Positions 43,880-52,648 are shown, counted from the first letter of the stretch. The stretch: 53,202 nt of DNA from Syntrophobacteraceae bacterium (GCA_025453975.1 JALOPI010000023.1:1-53202); one strand, 5' to 3'. Numbers and translations are program-made. The notes: a model not told the origin generated them from the sequence alone.

Positions 43880-45063
43880 CCTTCCTCAACTATCATCATG
43901 ACATTGAAGGCACCGCGCGAGGCGCCGCCGCGCAGCTGCGCTCCATGGCGCGGGCCCTCGAGCGCCGCGGGCACGAGGTGGAGCTGGTCTTCCGGGCGGC
44001 CCGTTCCACGGATGCCTCGGAGACAGGCCGTTCTTCAGGCGAGCCGTGGTGGCATGCCTCGGCTCCGCGCCGGTACGGCCACGTTCCCAGGCTGGTCCTT
44101 CGGAATCTGCCCTTTTACCTGGAGGAATGCCGCCTCATGGACGGAATCCGGCCGGACCTGGTGCTGGCCGTCCATCAGTACTGCAACGTCGCTCCGCTCC
44201 TCGCCGCGAAGCGGAAGGGCATCCCCTGCGTGCTCTTCGTGGAGACGCCCATGGTGTACGAGTATTCCCTCTTTTACCGGGACTATCATCCCTATCCTCG
44301 GGTGGGGGGCAGCCTCGAGGACTTTTGTGTCCGCCACGCCGACGGGGTGATCTGCATTTCCGAGATCCTCAAGGGCTACCTCACGGGCCGCGGTGCGTCC
44401 GCCGATGCGATCCACGTGATCCCCAACGGCGTGGACGAGACCGTGTTCCGGCCGCAGCCGCCCGATGCCTCCCTGGTCGATCGTCTCGATCTCCGGGGCA
44501 GGAAGGTGGTGGGATTCGTGGGAACCTTCCAGTTCTTCACCGGCCTCGCCGGATTCATGCGGGTCCTGGAATCCGTCTGCGGGAGGGTGGAGGATGCCAT
44601 GTTTCTTTTCGTGGGATCGGGGAAGCCCGTGGCCGCCATCCGGGAGGAGGCATCGAGGCTGGGCATGGCGCATCGCCTGCGCTTCACCGGTGCCGTGCCT
44701 CACGAGGAGGTGCCCGGCTACCTCAGCGTCATGGACGTCGCCATCAGCCCGTATCGCGGAGATTACCTCTTTTACGGCTCGGCCCTCAAGCCCCTGGAGT
44801 ACATGGCCGCCGGAAAGGCTCTGGTGGCACCTGCCCTGGGACAGATCAAGGAGCTGGTGCACGACGGGCTCAACGGGCTTCTCCATGACTGGGACGATGA
44901 CCGGGCCATGGGAGACGCCGTCGTCCGCGTGCTGAAGGATCCCGGCCTGAGGACGGCCCTGGGAGCCAATGCCCGCGGAACCATAGAACAGGGGTGGACA
45001 TGGGACATTCAAGCCGGGCGCATGGAGGCCGTCTTTCGGAAGGTCCTGTCGCGCGGGCCCTGA
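43870..45063 (+). CDS. GT4-family glycosyltransferase
   Basis: A 397-residue GT-B enzyme. The N-terminal domain begins RIAFLNYHHDIEGTARGAAA, with DLVLAVHQYCNVAPLLAAKR and CVLFVETPMVYEYSLFYRDY. The C-terminal domain has VIPNGVDETVFRP, VVGFVGTFQFFTGLAGFMRV, FLFVGSG, ISPYRGDYLFYGSALKPLEY and MAAGKALVAP. It starts at a GTG ten bases inside the end of the WecG gene, with GGGAGG five bases upstream, so the two are coupled. Donor and linkage unknown. Confidence 0.9.
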   Translation: MRIAFLNYHHDIEGTARGAAAQLRSMARALERRGHEVELVFRAARSTDASETGRSSGEPWWHASAPRRYGHVPRLVLRNLPFYLEECRLMDGIRPDLVLAVHQYCNVAPLLAAKRKGIPCVLFVETPMVYEYSLFYRDYHPYPRVGGSLEDFCVRHADGVICISEILKGYLTGRGASADAIHVIPNGVDETVFRPQPPDASLVDRLDLRGRKVVGFVGTFQFFTGLAGFMRVLESVCGRVEDAMFLFVGSGKPVAAIREEASRLGMAHRLRFTGAVPHEEVPGYLSVMDVAISPYRGDYLFYGSALKPLEYMAAGKALVAPALGQIKELVHDGLNGLLHDWDDDRAMGDAVVRVLKDPGLRTALGANARGTIEQGWTWDIQAGRMEAVFRKVLSRGP

Positions 45064-47180
45064 GCCGAATCCGTACTTTTCTGGCCAATCCCTACAAAGG
45101 GCGAGCCCTGTTTCACCGGGTGCTTCAGGGGCTGGAGCGGGCCCGTCTCATGCGGCGCCTGGCTCTCCTGAGCCGCGGGCCGCTGGAACAGCTCATCGCC
45201 GTTGGGGACGATGTGACGGATCATTTCAGGCGGCGGGCCCGTCCGGCATTCTTTTTCGACCCGGCCCGATGGAAGGAGACCCTGGACAGCGTGTCCAGAA
45301 GGGAAAGGGAGCGCTGCATCGCGGCGGCCGAGGGCTTCTCCTCCCTGAGCTTCACGTTTCGCGGCCGCCCCCCCGTGAGATTTTCGGGAGCCGTCGACTG
45401 GCGGTGCATGGAAGACAAAGACCCGGACTGGAATGGGGATCTGCACCGCCTGGACTGGATCCTGACTCTCATTCTGGCCGGTCATCTCTCGGGGAATGCA
45501 GGCTTCGTGAAGGGGGCGGCTCATTGGATGTGCAGCTGGGAGCAGTCCAACGGACCGGGTACCCGCCCCTGGAGCGATCCTTTCGAGGTCGCCCAGCGAT
45601 CCCATACCCTGTGCTGGATCCTCTTCACGGGGCTGCATCATCCGGCGTTCACGCGGGAGGCCATCGAAGCGGCCCTCCGGGCGCTGCTCGGATCCGGCAT
45701 CTGGATCGAGGGGACCCTCGAGTACAAGACGCCCAACAATCACCTGCTCATCGAATCCCTGAGGCTCGCCCAGCTGGGACTGCTCTTCCCGGAATTCCCC
45801 CTCGCCGCGCGGTGGCTCGGCAAGGGGATGCGGCTCCTGGAGCGCGAGGTCACGAGGCAGGTCTCATCCGATGGCGTGCACCGGGAGCACTCGGTCTTCT
45901 ACCAGCGGATGATTGCCGAGGCGCTCCTGGAGCTCCTGCTCCTCTGCCGTCGGAATGATGCCCGCATGGCGGAATCCTTCGTGGGGCGCCTCCAGCGGAT
46001 GCTTCACTTCCTCGGCGCCATCGCGCGGCCTGATGGAACTTTTCCCCTCATCGGGGACGGCTTCGATTCCGACATCCTCCTGCGCTGCGATCTGCTCCAC
46101 GCCTCCAAGAGCCTGTGGGGCCGGCCCCGCTCGGTCGTCGGAGGAGGGAGCCTGTACACCACGCTGCTCATGGGGTCCTCTCACGAGGGCGTGCTGGAAG
46201 AAGGGCTGCTCAGGCCACCCCTCGAGGTCTGGAGGGAAGGGGGATACGCGACGCTTCGAAGTGGAAGCCCCCCCGACGAGAGCACGCTGCTCCTGGACTT
46301 CGGTCCTTTCGGCATGGATGCGGCTCCGGGCCACGGCCACGCGGATTGCCTCTCCCTGGACCTGTCCGTGCGGGGCCGGCCCGTCCTCGTGGATCCGGGG
46401 TCCGGCTCCTGGAGACAGGCCCCCCGCTGGCGGGGGCATTTCAGGGGGACCCGGGCTCACAACACCGTCACGGTGGACGGGGTCGACCAGACGCCCCTTC
46501 ATGGATATTTCGGCGCCGGCCCCTTTGCCCGCCCCACGCTGCATGGAGCCTGGGCGAGCCGGCATCTCCACTGTATCGATGCATCCCATGCGGGGTACCA
46601 GCGGCTGCCCTTCCCCGTGACCCATCGCCGGGTGGTCCTGGAAACGGGCAGGGACGGCTGGCTGGTGCTCGACCTGCTGGAAGGAGCCGGGAGTCATGCG
46701 GTCGAAGCGGCATGGCATTTCGATCCGCGCCTTTCGGCTCACCTGGCTGATGGTGCTGCGTTTCTCCGGGATGGGGACCAGGCCGAGGTGAGAATGATCT
46801 GGAAGGGGAGCGCCTCGCTGGACGGAGCTGTCTATCGCGGCTCCCGAGAGCCCTTCATGGGATGGGTCTCCAGGGAGTGCGGCCGCCTTGAGGCCGCCTG
46901 GGTGCTGGTGGTGAGTGGAAAGGCTATCCTGCCTCTTGGGCTGGCCACGGCACTTCTGCCCTGGGCTCCAGGTCGCGAGCCGCCTGAGCTTCGAGTGGCC
47001 GCGGACGGTGACGGCTTCCGCGCATTCCTGGAAACGGAGTCCAGTCTCACCTCGACATTCGCCGCCTGGAGCGGCAGGGAGGGCGGCCACTTCGGAAGCT
47101 GGCAAACGGACGGCAGCTTTGCGGCGGCACGCGAGGGTGTCGACCCCGACGCCCTGGGCTGCGAGCGCCGCCGACCCTGA
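45000..47180 (+). CDS. Heparinase II/III-family polysaccharide lyase-like protein
   Basis: A 726-residue protein, last gene of the EPS operon. Residues about 90-370 form the alpha-helical toroid (DWNGDLHRLDWILTLILAGH; TPNNHLLIESLRLAQLGLLF; SSDGVHREHSVFYQRMIAEA). From about 410 the beta-sandwich domain contains FGMDAAPGHGHADCLSLDLS and RGTRAHNTVTVDGVDQTPLH, the conserved His-rich active region. Such proteins often accompany EPS clusters and may cut uronic-acid polymers; no signal peptide is clear, so location is uncertain. ATG at 45000 has AGGGG five bases upstream and overlaps the preceding gene by 64 bases; GTG 44994 is an alternative. Confidence 0.88.
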   Translation: MGHSSRAHGGRLSEGPVARALSRIRTFLANPYKGRALFHRVLQGLERARLMRRLALLSRGPLEQLIAVGDDVTDHFRRRARPAFFFDPARWKETLDSVSRRERERCIAAAEGFSSLSFTFRGRPPVRFSGAVDWRCMEDKDPDWNGDLHRLDWILTLILAGHLSGNAGFVKGAAHWMCSWEQSNGPGTRPWSDPFEVAQRSHTLCWILFTGLHHPAFTREAIEAALRALLGSGIWIEGTLEYKTPNNHLLIESLRLAQLGLLFPEFPLAARWLGKGMRLLEREVTRQVSSDGVHREHSVFYQRMIAEALLELLLLCRRNDARMAESFVGRLQRMLHFLGAIARPDGTFPLIGDGFDSDILLRCDLLHASKSLWGRPRSVVGGGSLYTTLLMGSSHEGVLEEGLLRPPLEVWREGGYATLRSGSPPDESTLLLDFGPFGMDAAPGHGHADCLSLDLSVRGRPVLVDPGSGSWRQAPRWRGHFRGTRAHNTVTVDGVDQTPLHGYFGAGPFARPTLHGAWASRHLHCIDASHAGYQRLPFPVTHRRVVLETGRDGWLVLDLLEGAGSHAVEAAWHFDPRLSAHLADGAAFLRDGDQAEVRMIWKGSASLDGAVYRGSREPFMGWVSRECGRLEAAWVLVVSGKAILPLGLATALLPWAPGREPPELRVAADGDGFRAFLETESSLTSTFAAWSGREGGHFGSWQTDGSFAAAREGVDPDALGCERRRP

Positions 47181-47326
47181 CACCGGCCCGGAGCTATTCC
47201 CGCAACGTGCATCACGTGCATCCCGCGCTTTCGGCTCCCCATGGTCGAAGACCACAGCCTGGCTATCCGCGGTTTGAAATGGAGCCCGGCCCGCTGGGAG
47301 CCAGGAGCCGTGAAGCGCAGGGTCAT

Positions 47327-47358
47327 GAAAAAAGCCCCGGTCGTTGGAGCACCGGGGC
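47327..47358 (-). terminator. Intrinsic terminator of the acyl-CoA synthetase gene
   Basis: On the minus strand GCCCCGGT and ACCGGGGC pair across a nine-base loop (47358-47334) and are followed by TTTTTT. It lies about 40 bases after the acyl-CoA synthetase stop. The plus strand lacks a T-run here, so it does not obviously end the EPS operon. Confidence 0.8.
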
Positions 47359-47399
47359 ATGGTCTTACGGTGAAGGCGAATGCCGGGGAAGTCGGGCGG

Positions 47400-49334
47400 C
47401 TACTTCTTGGTGCCGTACCCGATCTTCCTGGCGGCTTCCTGGATCACGTCGAGGCTGGTGGGATCCTCGATGGTCGAAGGGACTTTGTACTCCTGCCCAT
47501 CGGCGATCTTTCTCATGGTGCCTCTCAGGATCTTGCCCGAACGGGTCTTGGGCAGGCGCTCCACCAGGGCGGCGCTCTTGAAGCACGCCAGGGGGCCGAT
47601 ATCCTTTCTCACCATTTGGACCAGCTCGCCGGCGATTTCCGACGGATCACGGCTGACGCCCGCCTTGAGCACGAAAAAGCCCACGGGCACCTGGCCCTTG
47701 AGCTGGTCCTCGGCGCCGATGACGGCGCATTCGGCCACGTCGGGGTGCCGGGCCACGATTTCTTCCATGGCTCCCGTGGAAAGCCGGTGGCCGGCCACGT
47801 TGATGACGTCGTCCACCCGCCCCATGATGTAAACGTAGCCGTCCCCATCCACATACCCGCCGTCCCCGGTGAAGTAGTAGCCGGGATAGGCGCTCATATA
47901 GGATTCCTTGAACTTCTCATCGTTCTGGAAGAGGGTGGGCAGAGTCCCCGGAGGCAGGGGCAGCTTGATGCCGATGACGCCCTGCTCGTTGGCGGGCAGC
48001 TCCTTGCCGGAGTCGGGCTGAATGATCTTCACGTCGTAGCCCGGGACAGGCATGGTGGCCGAGCCGGCCTTGACCGGGAAAAGCTCCAGACCGCGGAAGT
48101 TGGCCGTGATGGCCCACCCGGTCTCCGTCTGCCACCAGTGGTCGATGACGGGGACCTTGAGGAGGTCCATGGCCCAGTACAGCGTGTCGGGATCCGTCCG
48201 CTCGCCCGCCAGGAACAAGGTCTGGAAGCAGGAAATATCGTACTTTTTAAGGAACTCCCCGTTGGGGTCCTCGCGCTTGATGGCCCGGAACGCCGTGGGG
48301 GCCGTGAAAAGGGCCTTGACGTTGTGCTGGGAAATGACCCGCCAGAAGGCTCCCGGATCCGGTGTCCCCACGGGTTTTCCCTCGTAAAGGATGGTGGTGG
48401 CCCCCATGAGCAGCGGAGCATACACGATGTAGGAATGGCCCACGACCCAGCCCACGTCGGATGCCGCCCACCACACCTCGCCGGGGTTGATGCCGTAGAT
48501 GTGCTTCATGCTCCACTTGAGGGCCACGGCATGGCCGCCGTTGTCGCGGACGACGCCCTTGGGAATGCCGGTGGTGCCCGAGGTGTACAGAATGTACAGG
48601 GGGTCCGTCGCCTTGACGGTGACGCAGTCCGCGGGGGTGGCCTTGGCTTCCGTCTCCACCCAGTCCAGATCGCGTCCGGCCACGAGGTCGGCCGTCGCCT
48701 GCGGACGCTGGAAAATGACGCACTTCTGAGGCTTGCTGGTGGCCGTATCGATGGCCTCGTCCAACAAAGGCTTGTAATAAACGATCTTCTTACCCTCGAT
48801 GCCGCAGGAGGCGGAAAGAATGACCTTGGGCTTGGCGTCGTCGATGCGCACGGCCAGCTCGCGGGCCGCAAAGCCGCCAAACACCACCGAGTGGATGGCT
48901 CCCAGCCGCGCGCAGGCCAGCATGGCCATGAGGGCTTCGGGGATCATGGGCATGTAGACGATGACACGGTCGCCTTTTTCCACGCCCATGCCCTTGAGCA
49001 TGCCGGCGATCTTGGCGACTCTTTCCTTCAGCTCGGAATAGGTGAATTTCTTGATGGTGTCGGTGACGGGGCTGTCGTAAATCACGGCCACCTGGTCGCC
49101 GCGCCCGCTCAGGATCTGAGCGTCCACCGCGTTGTAGCACGTGTTGAGCTCAGCCCCCTGGAACCACTGGTAGAAGGGAGGGTTCTTGTCGTCCAGGACG
49201 CGATCCCATGTCTTGGACCAGGTCACTTCCTGGGCCGCCCTCGCCCAAAAGGACTGTGGGTCCTGAATGGATTCATTGAATGCCTGACTGTATGCTCCTG
49301 CCGTCCCTTTTCCGCTGATTTGATCACTACCCAT
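47400..49334 (-). CDS. Acetyl/propionyl-CoA synthetase (PrpE/AcsA-like)
   Basis: A 644-residue AMP-forming acyl-CoA synthetase for short-chain acids. Motifs: YTSGTTGIPKGVVRDN, WWAASDVGWVVGHSYIVYAP, DHWWQTETGW, GYYFTGDGGYVDGDGYVYIM and GRVDDVINVAGHRLSTGAME. The catalytic, acylation-sensitive Lys is about Lys601 in KTRSGKILRGTMRKIADG. The segment GGFAARELAVRIDDAKPKVI favours the propionyl-CoA synthetase branch, but acetate use cannot be excluded. GAGGAG precedes the ATG at 49334. Its neighbours acuB and acuC on the same strand suggest control by reversible lysine acylation. Confidence 0.9.
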   Translation of the reverse strand: MGSDQISGKGTAGAYSQAFNESIQDPQSFWARAAQEVTWSKTWDRVLDDKNPPFYQWFQGAELNTCYNAVDAQILSGRGDQVAVIYDSPVTDTIKKFTYSELKERVAKIAGMLKGMGVEKGDRVIVYMPMIPEALMAMLACARLGAIHSVVFGGFAARELAVRIDDAKPKVILSASCGIEGKKIVYYKPLLDEAIDTATSKPQKCVIFQRPQATADLVAGRDLDWVETEAKATPADCVTVKATDPLYILYTSGTTGIPKGVVRDNGGHAVALKWSMKHIYGINPGEVWWAASDVGWVVGHSYIVYAPLLMGATTILYEGKPVGTPDPGAFWRVISQHNVKALFTAPTAFRAIKREDPNGEFLKKYDISCFQTLFLAGERTDPDTLYWAMDLLKVPVIDHWWQTETGWAITANFRGLELFPVKAGSATMPVPGYDVKIIQPDSGKELPANEQGVIGIKLPLPPGTLPTLFQNDEKFKESYMSAYPGYYFTGDGGYVDGDGYVYIMGRVDDVINVAGHRLSTGAMEEIVARHPDVAECAVIGAEDQLKGQVPVGFFVLKAGVSRDPSEIAGELVQMVRKDIGPLACFKSAALVERLPKTRSGKILRGTMRKIADGQEYKVPSTIEDPTSLDVIQEAARKIGYGTKK

Positions 49335-49984
49335 GAATAGCTCTCCTCTGAATCGCATCGCTGTGCCACTGAGCCTCGGGAGTCGAGTCCGCTTGGTCGT
49401 CCTGTGATGCACGGAAGCGATGAGTCACGATTGGGATCATCTTCTGATGGAACGCTCTGGCGATCCGCCGATCGCCAGAAAGCTGCAATCTCGGGTGTCC
49501 GCCGCTGAATGGAATCAGCCACGAAGGAACAGGTAGCCAGGATCGGCCCTGCCTCGGCATGCTGTCCTGGCGAGGTTTCCCATCACCTCCCTTCCCGTTG
49601 AGATCCTACGGGCTTGATGCACCGCGCATGGGTGGAGCATGGGGGCGGCAGGAGCATGCGGATGAAGAGCCGGTGAAAGGCCACCGGTCAGGCGGTGAAT
49701 GAGCTGGAGCAGGAGCGTGAGCCAGCGAGAACTGCATGCGCGCAAGTCGAAATGTCGACGACGTGGATACCAGTATCCATGCAGATTGTCAATCGGGACG
49801 GATCGCGGCGGGGTGGCACCTTGGCCGGGAGGTTCGCGGAGAGTATCGAAATATTTTGGGAAAAGACTGGAGGACCCGAGCCCGTCTCCACCGCGAAAAC
49901 GGGCGCCCAAACACGCCGGTGGCATGGTGCCAGGCATTTCGGCTCCCGCTTTCGCGGCGCGGTGGCGAGGAAGCCTTACCTTTG
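49335..49984. other. Intergenic region between acuB-like and acyl-CoA synthetase genes
   Basis: No supported gene on either strand; the frames here are Arg/Pro-rich shadows. A promoter candidate for the synthetase lies at 49764-49792, which would give a leader of about 420 bases. I saw no clear riboswitch. Confidence 0.4.
49764..49792 (-). promoter_or_regulatory. Promoter candidate with overlapping palindrome, upstream of the acyl-CoA synthetase
   Basis: On the minus strand a perfect TTGACA (49792-49787) is followed after 17 bases by TATCCA (49769-49764), preceded by TGG as in an extended -10. The palindrome TGGATAC-CA-GTATCCA (49764-49779) covers the -10 and could be an operator. The distance to the start codon (430 bases) lowers confidence. 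Confidence 0.4.
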
Positions 49985-50662
49985 TCAGCTCTTTTTGGGG
50001 AGCTGATCCAGGTACCACTCCATGGGGTTGAGGAGCTTGAAGCCGAGCCCCTCCAGCTTGCGCTTCACGTGGGCGACGTTCAGGGTGAGGAGGTAGGGAA
50101 AAACCGCCCGCTTGCCTTCCTCCCAGTGCCTGGCCACCAGGATGCTGCCGAAGGGGATGCGCTCCTCGCTGATGGCGTCGACGATGCGCTTCATGGTGCC
50201 GAGCTTGTCCTCGGCCAGGATGCAGAGCAGCGTGCCGGGCTCGTGAATGCCAAGCACGTTGACGAAGGACCGCATGAGGTCCCGCACGGAGATGATGCCG
50301 ATGACTCTGTTTTTCTCGTCGACGACGGGAAAGGCCCCCACGGGCTTTCGCTCCATGAGGAGCAGCGCATCCTCGAGGGTGTTGGCCGGCGAGACGGTGT
50401 ACACATTCTTGGCCATGACATCCTTGACCAGAACGGCGGAAGCGCGCTCCTGGGCTTTGAGAGCCTCCTCGTCGTATAGGAGGTCGGAAGGCAGCGCGCT
50501 CCGAATGTCGCGGTCCGTGACGATGCCCAGAAGGACATTTTCCTGATCCACCACGGGGAGCTGGTGAACGCGGTGCTTTTCCATGCGCTCACTGGCTTCG
50601 ACGATGCTCGCCTCCGGCTGGATGGTGATGACCTCCCTGGTCATGGACTTGTCGATGAACAT
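49985..50662 (-). CDS. acuB: AcuB-like CBS-CBS-ACT protein
   Basis: A 225-residue cytoplasmic protein. The first CBS motif starts DKSMTREVITIQPEASIVEA and ends LLGIVTDRDIRSAL; the second runs KDVMAKNVYTVSPANTLEDA to RVIGIISVRDLMRS. An ACT-like domain follows (GTLLCILAEDKLGTMKRIVD). This order matches AcuB of Bacillus, where acuA and acuC encode the acetyltransferase and deacetylase that control acetyl-CoA synthetase. CBS pairs bind adenine nucleotides, so it may sense energy charge; its exact role is unknown even in Bacillus. A GGAGGGGG site precedes the ATG at 50662. Confidence 0.85.
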   Translation of the reverse strand: MFIDKSMTREVITIQPEASIVEASERMEKHRVHQLPVVDQENVLLGIVTDRDIRSALPSDLLYDEEALKAQERASAVLVKDVMAKNVYTVSPANTLEDALLLMERKPVGAFPVVDEKNRVIGIISVRDLMRSFVNVLGIHEPGTLLCILAEDKLGTMKRIVDAISEERIPFGSILVARHWEEGKRAVFPYLLTLNVAHVKRKLEGLGFKLLNPMEWYLDQLPKKS

Positions 50663-50708
50663 ATCCCCCTCCATTCCTGTCAAAAGCGGTCCAAATCCGC
50701 GGACGTCC

Positions 50709-51668
50709 CTACATGCCCAGAAGAATCTCCATATGGTTCCTGACGAGCTCGGGGAGACGCTCGAAAGAGTATCCTCCCTCCAGGACGGAGATGAGCCGTC
50801 CCATGGAGTGTAAATCAGCCATCTCCACCAGCTGTTCGGTGATCCAGGAATAGCCATCCGTCGAAAGCTTGATGTCCGACATGTCGTCGTCAACATGGGC
50901 GTCGAAGCCTGCCGACACCAGAATCACCTCAGGCTTGAACCGGTTGAAGGCCGGGATGAGGTCCTTTCGGATCAGAGCCTTGTACTCCTCGTCCCCCATC
51001 CCGGGAAGCACGGGAGTATTGAGGGTGTAGCCCATTCCCTCGCCGACCCCCCGCTCGAACTCGCGTCCCGTTCCAGGGTAGGCGAAGGTCGGGTGCTCGT
51101 GGATCGAGTAGTAAAACACCTGCGGGTCGCGCTCGAAAACCTTCTGGGTGCCGTTCCCGTGATGGACGTCGAAATCCACGATGCCAATGCGCTGGAGGCC
51201 GCATTCATGCTGAAGGTAGCGCGCCGCAACGGCCACGTTGTTGAAATAACAAAACCCCATGGCCTTGTCGGGCTCGGCGTGGTGCCCGGGGGGCCTCACG
51301 GCACAGAAGCCGTTGTCCAGCTTCCCCTCCATCACCAGACGGACCATCTCCACCACCCCGCCGACGGCGAGCATGGCGACTTCATACGTCTCCCGGCACA
51401 TCTGGTTGTCCGGGTGGCAATACTCCGTATATTCGGTACAGCACGCGAGGCATGCGTCCCGAAAACAGGCGATGTGCGCAGGCGTGTGGACCCAGCCGAT
51501 CCATTCCTCCCGGGCCGGGACTGCCTTCAGGAGAACGAGCCGGTCGAGAAGGCCCGCCTCGGAAATCCCCTGGTACGCGGCTTCAAGCCGCTCCGGTGCC
51601 TCGGGGTGGTCGGGACCGGTCCGGTGAAGCAAGAACCTTTCGTCGTAAAGAAAACCCGTCCTCCGCAT
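50709..51668 (-). CDS. acuC: AcuC-like class II histone-deacetylase-family protein
   Basis: A 319-residue Zn-dependent deacetylase. The catalytic pair is His129-His130 in RPPGHHAEPDKAMGFCYFNN. Zn ligands are Asp167 and His169 in VDFDVHHGNGTQKVF, and Asp256 in SAGFDAHVDDD. Tyr300 lies in LEGGYSFE, so the site is complete. In Bacillus and Rhodopseudomonas relatives of such enzymes remove acetyl or propionyl groups from the catalytic Lys of acyl-CoA synthetases, which is encoded two genes downstream here. A cysteine-rich stretch, CLACCTEYTEYCHPDNQMC (73-91), is unusual and might be redox- or metal-sensitive. No acetyltransferase gene (acuA/pat) is in the window. Confidence 0.9.
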   Translation of the reverse strand: MRRTGFLYDERFLLHRTGPDHPEAPERLEAAYQGISEAGLLDRLVLLKAVPAREEWIGWVHTPAHIACFRDACLACCTEYTEYCHPDNQMCRETYEVAMLAVGGVVEMVRLVMEGKLDNGFCAVRPPGHHAEPDKAMGFCYFNNVAVAARYLQHECGLQRIGIVDFDVHHGNGTQKVFERDPQVFYYSIHEHPTFAYPGTGREFERGVGEGMGYTLNTPVLPGMGDEEYKALIRKDLIPAFNRFKPEVILVSAGFDAHVDDDMSDIKLSTDGYSWITEQLVEMADLHSMGRLISVLEGGYSFERLPELVRNHMEILLGM

Positions 51669-51797
51669 AGCCAGCCCTCAGTCATCTCTGTCTCGAGGAA
51701 GAGAAGTGCCGCACTCGAATCTGAAGCAGCCGCGACGCATGGTCCCGTCCGAGTGAGCTCCCGCAATTCGTCCAGGTGCCGCTGACGATGATGAGTC

Positions 51798-51826
51798 ATT
51801 ATACAGCAGATGACTTTGTGGTTGCT
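51798..51826 (-). promoter_or_regulatory. Promoter candidate for acuC-acuB
   Basis: On the minus strand a perfect TATAAT (51803-51798) lies about 130 bases before the acuC start, in a locally AT-rich patch. The -35 at 17-base spacing is poor (AGCAAC), so an activator may be needed. Confidence 0.45.
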
Positions 51827-51930
51827 ACGAGGAATTGTGCAAGCCCGACTCGCGGGAAGGCATTCCGTGAAACATTTTTCTCATGCCGCCCTGGCGGATA
51901 GATGATTCCTGCTCCTTGGCGGTCCCCGCA

Positions 51931-51963
51931 CCCCATGCCCCGAAGTACCCGTGGGGCATGGGG
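51931..51963. repeat. 11-bp perfect hairpin without T-run
   Basis: CCCCATGCCCC (51931-51941) pairs with GGGGCATGGGG (51953-51963) across 11 bases. It lies downstream of the minus-strand zinc-ribbon gene and could end its transcript, though no T-run follows on either strand. Confidence 0.4.
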
Positions 51964-52078
51964 ATGTCCCCAGCGCTGGAGGGGTATCGTTCAACGGGTG
52001 GAGGGGTCCCCGGACCTGGCCCGAAACCTTTGCCTCGGCAAACGCCGGCCGCGCAGTCCTTCCGGTGGGCCTCCCAGA

Positions 52079-52354
52079 CTATATGATCTTGGTGGGTGGC
52101 TCCCGGCCGGCCATGAGGACGATGTCCCGGGGATTGCAAAGCTGGCTCGGGAGCTCGGCCACTCGGCCGCAGGCGATGCACACGAAGTTGATGTTCTGGA
52201 GCTTGGGCTTGCAGATGTGCCTTGGATCAGCGGATGAGGCTCCGCAGTGCTCGCACACATGAGCCTCGCCCGTTTCGACGGGGTCGCAAAGGTGACCTCG
52301 AGCATCGGCTGTTCTGCCACACGTCCTGCACACACGAGCTTTTTCTTCGGCCAT
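52079..52354 (-). CDS. Small triple zinc-ribbon protein (91 aa)
   Basis: A 91-residue protein built from three copies of one zinc-binding unit, C-x2-C-G-x7-H/Q-x-C-x-P. The units are Cys9, Cys12, His21, Cys23; Cys34, Cys37, His46, Cys48; and Cys59, Cys62, Gln71, Cys73. The third copy has Gln in place of His. There is no signal peptide, so it is cytoplasmic. I know no specific function; DNA, RNA or protein binding is possible. AAGGAG precedes the ATG at 52354; the longer frame upstream has no site and a different composition. It lies upstream of and on the same strand as acuC. Confidence 0.78.
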   Translation of the reverse strand: MAEEKARVCRTCGRTADARGHLCDPVETGEAHVCEHCGASSADPRHICKPKLQNINFVCIACGRVAELPSQLCNPRDIVLMAGREPPTKII

Positions 52355-52401
52355 CGCAGGCTCCTTTCTATCAGGGGTGATGGGACGGGCATTCACGAAC
52401 G

Positions 52402-52434
52402 AGATTAAATTAATCCTCGGAGACGTTTTGTCAT
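52402..52434 (-). promoter_or_regulatory. AT-rich promoter candidate for the zinc-ribbon gene
   Basis: On the minus strand ATGACA (52434-52429) is followed by an AT-rich palindrome, GATTAATTTAATC, at 52415-52403. This is the only AT-rich patch upstream of the zinc-ribbon gene, but the spacing to a good -10 is not ideal. Confidence 0.3.
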
Positions 52435-52648
52435 CCAGGGGAGATTCCATCGTCAGCAAGGCGACGCAGTTCCGATGGACCGTGGAGACACTCGGGGGGC
52501 GGCGCGTTTTGACTGAGCTTGACACGGCGCCATCGGATTGGTCATGATTCCCATCCATGAGCGCTTCCCGGGGCAGGTCGCGGAACGGCCGCCGCCCTGG
52601 CCATCCTTTGAGGGCAGTAGACAGTCACCAGCGAGGCCTCGAAAACAG

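Larger units (their letters stand above)
51669..52078. other. Intergenic region with acuC promoter and a hairpin
   Basis: No supported gene. It holds the promoter candidate at 51798-51826 and a strong hairpin at 51931-51963; the rest shows nothing I can assign. Confidence 0.4.

Noticed and set aside
49357..49372. Possible sigma-54 element before the acyl-CoA synthetase (TGGCAC-AGCGA-TGCG on the minus strand)
   Set aside because: The GC of the -12 element is one base too close, and the transcript would start inside the ribosome-binding site.
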